From Siderastrea siderea (Eukaryota > Cnidaria > Anthozoa > Scleractinia > Rhizangiidae), in contig OZ034975.1 of the NCBI GenBank assembly GCA_964030785.1, positions 43,262,569-43,326,568 of the forward strand: a stretch of DNA of 64,000 nt, written 5' to 3'. A program made the position numbers and the translations under genes. Shown here one piece after another: positions 13,201-25,200 of this stretch. Position 1 is the first letter of the stretch; every line of letters starts with the position of its first letter. Below the pieces are notes generated by a model that was given only the letters and a program-made list of their open reading frames with translations, was not told the DNA's origin and did no database searches.

Positions 13201-16200
13201 GGTCACACTTTAGGATTTCATCCACAGAATCAAAAGTTAAAACCACCTTGTACAGCATAATAAACAGCACCACAGGAAAGTACTGCTCAGTAGCTTTCAT
13301 TTGAATGGTCACACTTTAGGATTTCATCCACAGACTCAAAAGTTAGAACCACCTTGTACAGCATAATAAACAGTACCACAGGAAAGTACTGCTCAATAGC
13401 TTTCATTTGAATGGTCACACTTTAGGATTTCATCCACAGACTCAAAAGTTAGAACCACCTTGTACAGTATAATAAACAGCACCACAGGAAAGTACTGCTC
13501 AGTAGCTTTCATTTGAATGGTCACACTTTAGGATTTCATCCACAGACTCAAAAGTTAGAACCACCTTGTACAGTATAATAAACAGCACCACAGGAAAGTA
13601 CTGCTCAGTAGCTTTCATTTGAGTGGTCACACTTTAGGATTTCATCCACAGACTCAAAAGTTAGAACCACCTTATACAGCATAATAAACAGCACCACAGG
13701 AAAGTACTGCTCAGTAGCTTTCATTTGAATGGTCACACTTTAGGATTTCATCCACAGACTCAAAAGTTAGAACCACCTTGTACAGTATAATAAACAGCAC
13801 CACAGGAAAGTACTGCTCAGTAGCTTTCATTTGAATGGTCACACTTTAGGATTTCATCCACTGACTCAAAAGTTAGAACCACCTTGTACAGCATAATAAA
13901 CAGCACCACAGGAAAGTACTGCTCAGTAGCTTTCATTTGAATGGTCACACTTTAGGATTTCATCTACTGACTGAAAAGTTAGAACCACCTTGTACAGCAT
14001 AATAAACAGCACCACAGGAAAGTACTGCTCAGTAGCTTTCATTTGAATGGTCACACTTTAGGATTTCATCTACTGACTGAAAAGTTAGAACCACCTTGTA
14101 CAGCATAATAAACAGCACCACAGGAAAGTACTGCTCAGTAGCTTTCATTTGAATGGTCACACTTTAGGATTTCATCCACTGACTCAAAAGTTAGAACCAC
14201 CTTGTACAGCATAATAAACAGCACCACAGGAAAGTACTGCTCAGTAGCTTTCATTTGAATGGTCACACTTTAGGATTTCATCCACAGACTCAAAAGTTAG
14301 AACCACCTTGTACAGCATAATAAACAGCACCACAGGAAAGTACTGCTCAGTAGCTTTCATTTGAATGGTCACACTTTAGGATTTCATCTACTGACTGAAA
14401 AGTTAGAACCACCTTGTACAGCATAATAAACAGCACCACAGGAAAGTACTGCTCAGTAGCTTTCATTTGAATGGTCACACTTTAGGATTTCATCTACTGA
14501 CTGAAAAGTTAGAACCACCTTGTACAGCATAATAAACAGCACCACAGGAAAGTACTGCTCAGTAGCTTTCATTTGAATGGTCACACTTTAGGATTTCATC
14601 TACTGACTGAAAAGTTAGAACCACCTTGTACAGCATAATAAACAGCACCACAGGAAAGTACTGCTCAGTAGCTTTCATTTGAATGGTCACACTTTAGGAT
14701 TTCATCTACTGACTGAAAAGTTAGAACCACCTTGTACAGCATAATAAACAGCACCACAGGAAAGTACTGCTCAGTAGCTTTCATTTGAATGGTCACACTT
14801 TAGGATTTCATCTACTGACTGAAAAGTTAGAACCACCTTGTACAGCATAATAAACAGCACCACAGGAAAGTACTGCTCAGTAGCTTTCATTTGAATGGTC
14901 ACACTTTAGGATTTCATCTACTGACTGAAAAGTTAGAACCACCTTGTACAGCATAATAAACAGCACCACAGGAAAGTACTGCTCAGTAGCTTTCATTTGA
15001 ATGGTCACACTTTAGGATTTCATCTACTGACTGAAAAGTTAGAACCACCTTGTACAGCATAATAAACAGCACCACAGGAAAGTACTGCTCAGTAGCTTTC
15101 ATTTGAATGGTCACACTTTAGGATTTCATCTACTGACTGAAAAGTTAGAACCACCTTGTACAGCATAATAAACAGCACCACAGGAAAGTACTGCTCAGTA
15201 GCTTTCATTTGAATGGTCACACTTTAGGATTTCATCTACTGACTGAAAAGTTAGAACCACCTTGTACAGCATAATAAACAGCACCACAGGAAAGTACTGC
15301 TCAGTAGCTTTCATTTGAATGGTCACACTTTAGGATTTCATCTACTGACTGAAAAGTTAGAACCACCTTGTACAGCATAATAAACAGCACCACAAGAAAG
15401 TATTACTTGTTAGCTTTCATTTGAATGGTCACACTTTAGGATTCCACCCACAGACTCAGTAGCTTAACTGTCTCTAGGAGACAGAGGCAAAATAATAAAA
15501 AGGTATGGAATAAATTTGACAGATGACTCGATATCGTCCGCTTGTGAGCTCTGCATTGGCGCAAAGAGGCGCACTAATCTCGGTTGTAGTTATACCTTGA
15601 TTAAAAAAGAATTTAATAATAATAATAAGACCTTTATTTACCATTTTTCTAGCATATCTGCTAAATTACAAACTTTCCGGTAAATACACTAGTACAATTG
15701 TTCTATAGGAACCAACAACGACGAAATACCAATTCAGTTACTGATATCTGAATGTTCCAAAGTTGGATGCTTTCGCTATAACTCAGTCCCCCAGTGCTGC
15801 TAGAGTGGAATGAATAGTTAGCAGAAGTTACAATCTCTCTTCGCAGAATACGATTTAGGACACCTGAAGACTTAATTCTATCGACAAGGTTATGGCAAGC
15901 TTATTTGCGCCTCTCAGATGAGGTGCATAAACCAGATTACAAAAGAGCCTCCTCGTAATATGGTCTGGATATACGCACGCAGAGCCCTTTTCTAGATAGA
16001 TTTAAAAATCTTGATATGTCAAGTAACCTCCACATCAACACGATGTAAAACAAGCCCTCAGATTATCAGAGCCTACTTGTAATATGCTCTGGATATATTA
16101 CACGCAGAGCCCTTTTCTGGACAGATTCATTTAATAACCTTGATGTGTCAAGTAACCCTGGCATCGAAAAACTAACAGCCTTGCCAAATAAAACACCAGG

Positions 16201-19200
16201 GAAAAATAAGCCTTCGGATTATCAGCTGGCGAGTTAAACAAAAGGGAACTATAATTCCGGGGCTCTAATTGCGAACAAGGACCTTAAGTCGAGTGTCTTC
16301 TGTCATTAATATTGTGTCTAAGCAAGCGTACATAAGTTGACACATTTTTAAGATTTCAACTCTAGAAAAATTGAAACCAAATTAAAAACTTTCTTTTGAA
16401 TAGCAAAATGTAGGATTTCGTCCACAAACTCAAACTTCAGAACCACCTTGTACTGTATAATAAATACCACAGGAATGTAGCGCTCAGAAGCTTTGATTTG
16501 AAAGGTTACACGATGATATTTTATCCACAGACTCGAACGATGGCTCAGTGAAAAATAATAACAGAAGAATGCAAAACAACTCCACACTCAAAAACAGGAT
16601 CAAGTACTTTGTCAAGTCTTACAGTGTGACGATTCAAAAAGGCATGGCTACATGTACCATCGGCCAAGTTGAAGGGTTATGGCTGTCGATCGTTCTCATT
16701 TGCCACACCTAAACTATGTAATTCATTACCAGAATCTAACCGCCAACACGATGATCTTGCAAACTTTAAGACTGCCCTAAAGACTTGCCTATTTCGTGAA
16801 CGTGCATTTTAATTAAAATACTGTCTCCAGAATAATGTATACGTATAGTGTAAATATTAAGACATAAATTTTAGTATTTTTTATATATTTATCTTTCATT
16901 TCTATATGAATTTCAGTTAGCATTTTTATCTATTAAAACTTTTACCATTGTTGTAAATTTTTGTTTAAATTTTTTCATTGTAAAGCGCCATGGGCCATGG
17001 GTATGGCGCTGTATAAATCCTTTCATTATTAGAGCAGTTTTCAATTGAGTGTCGAAAGTGATTCGAGTTTTGCTTTGGTTTTGCTTTACTTCGCTCTGTG
17101 ATTGGTTAAAATTATTCGTGCCACTTTCTCGACCAATCAGAAGTGAGACTCAAACCAATCCCGACTCGCTCCCACGCATTTTCCCGCGCTTGGCGCTGGT
17201 TACATGCATTTGCTTCGAGTTCTGATTGGTTCATTGGATAATTTGTATTTGTTGTGATTGGCTGGGGTAATTGCTTTGGTTTTGGTTTTACGACACTCAT
17301 TTGAAAAGCGTTCTATTATCATTTCTATTTATAAACAAGGTGGGCTTTTTGTCTGTGGACAAGATACTGAAGTGTGACCTTTTAAATAAAACCTTTTAAT
17401 TAAGTAGGTCCTTCCTGTGGTGCTGTTTATTAAAAAGGTAACTCTAACTCTAGATGAAATCTTGAAGTGTCACCATTCAAATTAAAGCACTTCAGTAGTT
17501 TTTTTTTTTACTTCACTGTTTAGTACCAGGTGGTTCTCAGTATGTGGGTGAATTCTTTATTTGTGAGCACTAAAATTAAAGCTACTGAGCAGTACTTTCC
17601 TGTGGTGCTGTTTATTATGCTGTACCGGGTGGTTTTATCTTTTGAGTCTGTGGATAAAATTCTAACGTGTGACCCATTCCAATTAAAGCTACTGAGCAGT
17701 ACTTTCCTGTGACGCTGTTTATTATGCTGTACAAGGTGGTTCTAACTTTTGAGTCTGCAAATGAAATCCTAAAGTATGAACATTCAAATTACAGCTTCTG
17801 AGCAGTACTTTACCGTGCTGTTGTTTATTAAGAATACCACAATTTTTCAGTCAGCGGACGAGATCCTAAATAACACCAGTCAAATAAAAGTCAGTCAGCT
17901 TTAGTTTGCCAAGGAGTTCTAGAATTTTCTTTCTGGTTTCGAACTTGAGCAACTTTGGGCCGAAAAAAAAAAAAAGCCCAGCGCATGATGTCCTTGCATT
18001 GTTGGAATAACCCACATGCCTTAATTGCATGTTATGTGACAGGTAAACCTCTTACAAGTGTATTAGGTACGGAGCACATTGCCGCGAGCAGACAATAGCC
18101 TAAAGGGTTCTCAGACTTGGGCACGACGGACCCTCTCGAGACAAACTAGCACCAAAATGACAAATCTGTCAGCGCAAACCGGATGCCATTTGGTCATCAG
18201 GTCATTCAGCGCTTGAAGAAACCTAGTACCGCATAAAGCATTAGACGCGGCCTTCAAGATCCAACGACAATACTGGTCCACGAGAAAGCGGTATTAGAAT
18301 TAACAGCGAGATTTGCATAAGCATTGAACAAAAGCTGTCGGATTTCCGCGATAATCAACCCTTGAAATCCTTAACAGGACCTTAAGAGCCCCTCCTTCAG
18401 TCGTGAAGAGAGTTTAAAAGTGAACGTTTAACAGGTTCAATCAATCTTCGCTTCGTTTGCCAGTGGAAACGCATTGTGCCGCCATGTTCATCGAAGGATT
18501 TGTAATATTGATTAGTATTGTGCTTCTCTATTGCATGATACAAAGCTTTGTAAACAACTTAATGAATTACCCACCCGGGCCGACCGCCTTGCCGATCGTC
18601 GGAAACTTGTACAACCTGGGGACGCTACCACTAGTAAACCTGACGAACCTCAGCCGAAAATATGGTGGCATATTTCAATTCTTCTTGGGAAGTCAGCGAG
18701 CTGTTGTTGTGAGTGATATCGACATCGCTAGAGCCGCTCTCTTGAAAAACGTCAATGACTTTGCCGGCAGACCCAGCGTGCAGTCCGGTGATATATTTTC
18801 CCACAACGGCCAGGCTATCGCGTTTGGAAATTTCTCACCAACGTGGAAGATGCAGAGAAAAATCGCCCACGGAGCACTGAAGCTGTACAGCACGGGAATG
18901 GAGAAGCTGGAGAAGGTTATTTTACGGGAAATCCAAGAAGTGTCCACGCAGTTCGACCTCAGTAAAGCAGATCCGTATGACCCGCATGAAAGTATCAGTT
19001 TAGGCGTTCTGAACGTTATATGTGCCTTGACGCTCGGATCTCGATACAGTGCGAGCGACCCCGAGTTTCGCACTGTCGTGAAACTGAACGATACATTCGC
19101 AGAAACGCTCGGACTAGGAAATCTGGTCGACATATTTCCGTCTCTGAAATACGTTCCATTCGACTCGGAAAACATCCGACGCCTTAAAGAAGCCGTGAAA

Positions 19201-22200
19201 GAGAGAGACAAGATTCTTGTTCGGAAATACAAGGAGCAGCTGGAGACGTACGAGGCGGGAAAAATCCGGGGTTTCACTGACGCGTTGATAAAAGTCATGA
19301 AAGATGCTGAGGATGATGACCGACAGCTCCAGTCTCTGATATCGGAGGACCACGTCCTCATGAGCATGGCCGACATGTTTGCTGCTGGATCCGAGACCCT
19401 GACTTCAACACTTCTTTGGGTGATCCTCCTGTTCAACAACTATCCAGAAGTCCAGGCCAAGGTACACCGAGAGCTTGATGAAGTGATCGGACCTAAGCGC
19501 CTACCAAGTCTTAAGGATAAGAAAAGCCTTCCGTACCTGGAAGCAACGCTCGCTGAGGTCCTCCGCTTAAGGCCCGTTGCCCCTCTGGGGGTCCCCCACA
19601 AGGCACTAGTGGACACCACACTGAATGGGTACAACGTCCCGAAGGACACCACCCTAATACTGAATATATGGGCCATACACCACGACCCGAAGCAGTGGGA
19701 GAACCCGTCCGAGTTTGACCCCGAGAGGTTCCTGGATAAGAATGGCAACGTGGTGAACCCAGCATCAATGAGCTACCTTCCCTTCTCGGCTGGAAGACGC
19801 GTGTGTCTGGGCGAGCTGCTGGCTAAAGCCGAGGTGTTCCTGTTCGTTGCTCAATTACTGCATCAGTTTAAGATTGAGAATCCGCCTGGCTGTCCTCTGC
19901 CCTCCCTTGAAGGGGACATCGGCATGGGTCTCAAACCCAAACCGTACAAGGTGTGCATCAAGAGAAGATACTGAACTTATGGAGGCAACTGTAAATACGA
20001 TGTCATAGATACAGACATTAATTGACTTTAAGAACATGACTTTAAGAAGTCTGAAGCGGAGTGCATGTGAACATTACGAAACGGTTTTTACACGTTCAGA
20101 ATGGGAGATGGCATACATTCGACTAAAACGCTTTGGCTTAGCTGTAAGGTTTAATGTACCATGCCAGTTGGAGCGTTTTTTATTGATTCTAGCCTATAAA
20201 AAGCAAACTCATCCTAAAAACAACGCGCGGGAAACTCGCAACGTGTGGCAAGCGCGGGAGAAAGGGTAACTGGCGAAAAGCGCGGGAAAAAATACGTAAC
20301 CAGTTGTCAGCGTGGAAAAAACCCGAAAACAGAATGATTGGTTATGGATAAGCGGTTGATAGCTTGGAGCGGTTTTCAACTGTCCTGTAAAACCAAAACC
20401 AAAATAATTACTCTGGTCAATGGCAACAGCCACAAATTACCCAATGAAGCAATCACAACCCGAAGTAAGTACATTTAAATCGAGTGAAGTGAAGGAAAAC
20501 GCGTGCAAGCAAGTCCAAGTTGGTTTTGCTTTTATTTATGATTTGTTGAGAAAATGGTGCAAGTTTTTTGAATCAATATGAAAGTGTAGGAAATCCAAAC
20601 CAAAGCAAACGCACATTAGTTTTGATAATCAACTGAAAATTGCTCTAAAAGAAGTACGTCCGGAGCTCGGTAGACGTCGCAAAACCAAAGAAACATAATT
20701 AGATCAAATGTCATTAAGAAAGGCTCTAACTGGCATCATAACTATGCTTAAACCGAGAGATGAGTAAATATACGAAGAGTGTTTTTAACCCTTGAAAGCA
20801 TTCGAAAGTCTTCCAAGACTCAACAGTGCTGTATGTGTTTGTTCTAAACTTTAAGTTACACATTATATACAACTTTTTAATTACATCACTGACTTAACGA
20901 CTTCGGTTCATCTAGGGCCGATAAACAGCACCACAGGAAAATACTGCTCAGTAGCTTTCATTTGAATGGTCACACTTTAGGATTCCATCCACAGACTCAA
21001 ATGTTAGAATCACCTTGTACAGCATAATAAACAGCACCACAGGAAAGTACTGCTCAGTAGCTTTCATTTGAATGGTCACACTTTAGGATTTCACCCACAG
21101 ACTCAAAAGTTAGAACCACCTTGTACAGCATAATAAACAGCACCACAGGAAAGTACTGCTCAGTAGCTTTCATTTGAATGGTCACACTTTAGGATTTCAT
21201 CCACAGACTCAAAAGTGAGAACCACCTTGTACAGCGTATTAAACAGTACCACAGGAAAGTACTGCTCAGTAGCTTTCATTTGAATGGTCACACTTTAGGA
21301 TTTCATCCACAGACTCAAACGTTAGAATCATCTTGTACAGCGTAATACTAGCGTAATAGCTTTCATTTAAATGGCAACACTGTAGGATTTTATCCACAAA
21401 TTCAAAAGTTAGAAGTACGGCGTATTAAACAGGGCCACAGGAAAGTACTGCTCAATGGCTTTCATGTGAACGGTCACTTCGCATATCCTCTACAGAAATA
21501 CAAGTTAAAACAATTTCGTATTTCGAGTTTCGCCTCTATAAGATGTAAAGAGTGAATTACTGACGAGAAAGAGAAACATCATAGCAAAGGTAAAGAGGGA
21601 GAAAGGAAATATAGTACCATCCTTTTTATCAAAGCAACGGCCGATCCAGCTAAAACTGACAAATAGAACAAACAACAAAATTCTCTGCGCAAAAACGCAA
21701 TACTTGACAAGAATGCTTGGAACAAGATCAGGATAAAGTATCTACAGTACTAATAAGGTTTTAGAAAGATCAAAGTTGTAATTATAAGAAAGTCTAATAT
21801 CAGCTTCAAAAGGTGTAAGTCATAGTTTGATTTGACACCAAAAAGAATCTTAGCTATAATCACTAAGATCACAATGCTTTTGATTGATGAAGTTGTAATA
21901 CTCTCCCAGAATAAAACCCACGTATAAAGGTAAGCACAGTGTTAATTGTGGCCCAGCAGGAAAACTAGTGTCCATTGAAAACAAAAGGTCCACATGCGCA
22001 TTTAGTCGCACTGAAATCACGACAGTGTCACGGTGGAAATTTTAAATAAGTCAGTTAGGTTATGTACGGCAGCAACGTGCAATATCGTGACAAAGACATC
22101 ACATCTGTAAGCTATCCAACAAAAAGGTCTAAATTTAGGTTAACAAAACAACACGCACAAACACTCATTTCCGTTACAGTTTCCAGTTGCAAGTGTTCAT

Positions 22201-25200
22201 ATGTTGTAATGGAGCCAGATTAAACACTGTCATCACGTAATGCAGTTTTACGTCTTTTGTGTGGATACAATTCTGAAGCATGTGTAGTCAACTGAAAGCT
22301 AATAAGTACTGTTTGCTTGTGGTGCTAAAAAGGGTGGTTCAAGTTTAAGAGTGTGGATGAAATCCTGAAGGGTGACTATTGAAATGAAAGCTACTGAACA
22401 GTACTTTCCCGTGGTGCTGTTTATTATGCTGTACAAGGTGGTCCTAACTTTTGAGTTTATCGATGAAATCGTAAGTGAATGAAAGCTACTGAGTGGTAAA
22501 CTTTCATGGCAATGTTTATTAAGCCGCAGAATGCGTCATAAACCCACATACAAGGAAACAGAGATGAACAACTTCAGAGGATATTACCCCAAGGAAATAC
22601 CACGATCGAAAAACAAAAAAAAAAGACTGGCACACGAACAAGCGAAAAATTGAACTCGCCACTTAAAAAAAAATTAATCCCTTGCCCCTAGACACGGAAA
22701 TGAAGAGGAGAGCTTAAGAGGGAAGAGTCCAATCTAATTTAGCGCGGCCGCTAAAGAAGGAAATCTACTCTGGCACGCGAGCATGTCGAAATGCAACTTT
22801 AGCTTTCACACGTAGTAAAAGCGATGTACCGACGAGAGTCCTGACTTTGTATCACGAAAATCACGGGAAAAATAACCAAAGACAAAGAAATGATCGCATC
22901 ATAATAGTACTGATTTCAACCCCAGTCGGGTGTATTGCAAGGATGTAGCCTGGTCACGTGAACCAACGAAAAACGATACTCAGGGTCATTATCGATTTCT
23001 TTCCGAAACACCGTGGCGTCGATTAGAGAGGTCTTTAGGTTTAGAAAAAATTCTCAAAAAAAAAAATTGAGTCTTTGTAAATACAAGCACAAAGTGAGCG
23101 TGCACTTGAACAAAATAACAATTACGCAATCACAATAAACGAAATCTAATAAAAAAGATTATCTCAATTAAAGTTAATACATCCTTAAGGAAAATAAACT
23201 TGAACAGAAGATACTTGATACGCTCCTGACTTGAATAACTTATTAAATAACTTGTATCCAAAACAGAAATAAAGAGTTAAAATAAAGAAATATCCTGATA
23301 ATCTGGATTGCGGTCTTCTGTGGTCAAGCAAATGTTATAAGCTACAGATCTTTAGAATTCCATTGTTCCAAATTATTTTTATTTAAGTTTTGTTGAATAA
23401 AACGTACGCCCCCACCCCGCAAAACACTTCCCCGCGCGCTTTCCTTTCCTTACAAAATGTTTCGGCGATATCCCCGTACGATGGCTGGAAATTAGTCCTC
23501 CCTTAATTAAGCCCCAATAGTGATCAGCATCAAATTTCTCCTCACGTCATGAGAATTTAGCAAATGATCACCAAAGATGAATTGTCTTGTTGTTTAAACA
23601 AGTTCTTCCGATTAGTAAACAATAAAATCTATGGAGACCAGTAAGGAGAATTTTTATAATGATCTTGGGGCTTAAAGGGTTAACCAAGACAGACTTAGAT
23701 CGACACTGGTTAGCTGTCATATGGGAGTCTGGGGTTAGATCTTACGTAAACCATATATAATCTAGCAGAATAAATGCTTAAAATATCTTGATGTAAAGAT
23801 CTGAAACAGTGACCGCCCTATGCAAATTCCTAATGTTCTCACCACCCTCTATGCAATGGAGTGGAACGTTTTTCTTAGATTTGCACTAATTTATTTTGGA
23901 GCAAAATCGAGGACTCTTCAAGGGAGGAGGATTCAGGGACTTCTCAAAGCAGAATGATAGAGTTGAAGGAATTTTCATGGAAATGTGATCGCATTGGAGG
24001 ACTTCTGTAAAATTCAAGGACGTTTCAAAACTGTGCGAACCTGGGGCAAATTGTATTCCCATTTTGGAACACATTAAAGTAATTTTGAAGCCAATGTGAC
24101 AGAATTCAAGGACGTAACGGACAGTGCGAAACTAGGACAAATCCCTACTTACCCAGCTCCCCCTCGTCACCTTCAGCACTGCTGATGCTCCCTCGACCAA
24201 GCATGAGAGACGTGGTAGACGCTAGATCAGGAAAAATTCCGGATTTATCTGAAATGGACTTGTAGCTCTGAAAGTGAACAAAAGACCTGAAAAAAACCAG
24301 GAAGTAAAGTTAACAAGTGCAGATTCATCCAGGATGAAAGTCAACCCGAGTACCTGTATTGTGGGTTAAAAGCATGTAGGCGTTGTATTTCGGTGCTATT
24401 CCATAATTTCATCACACTTAAGTTACATACAAAGACGGCGGATGTTAAATAGTCTTGGTGGCAGTTAAGAAAACGTTTACAAACAAAACAGAGGGAAGGG
24501 GAGTTCAGTTTGAAACGCTCTTCGGACGTATTGCCTTGTAAACAAAAACAAAATCAACCAGAAAACAAAAATCATTGCTTCACCCGATAAACTTGCCAAA
24601 TTGGAATAGATTGAGTCCAGTAGTGTCAACCTTATTCGTTTCCATATCCACTGATCTTGACGTTCATACGCCGGTCTTGTGCTCTCGTCAAACATTTTTC
24701 AAAAATCATTTTTTTAACCACAAAGAGTGAGCGCGGGTTTAATTACCGTTGCACAAAGGGAAAATAATTTTTCCATCAAAAAACCGAGGCTTTTCTGTCA
24801 ACACTCAACAACTGCAAACTTAGCAACCCTTTTGCGCTCCTCTAGCCCGACGGGGGGGGGGGGGGGGGGAGGGGGGGGAAGGGGTAGAGAGAAGGGGGAG
24901 GGGGTATTCCCTATAATGATCTATTTGAGGAGTCTCCGCCCATAAGGGGTGCCTGTATTGTTTTTGCGGTATGCAAAAAGGCGTTGGGAAATCTGTTAGG
25001 TTAATTGAAAAAATAGGAGCAATCTCTATGTCTTTGGCTGATTTTTGAGGTATTAAAAGCTGCAATGCAATTTTTGTTCTGGGAGGTATGTGGAAGGCGT
25101 ATTCTTTCGATCAAACCTTGTATATTAAAGGATAAAGATTTTGAGCCTAAGATACCCTTAGAAACTAAATTGAGTCCTCCCTCCTAGAGTACTCTGGAAC

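Noticed and set aside
10441..15460. CRISPR-like direct repeats
   Set aside because: Units are contiguous with no unique spacers and the genome is eukaryotic; it is a satellite array.
18693..19439. 248-codon minus-strand open frame opposite the P450
   Set aside because: It is the antisense shadow of a GC-rich P450 coding sequence, with no recognisable protein features.
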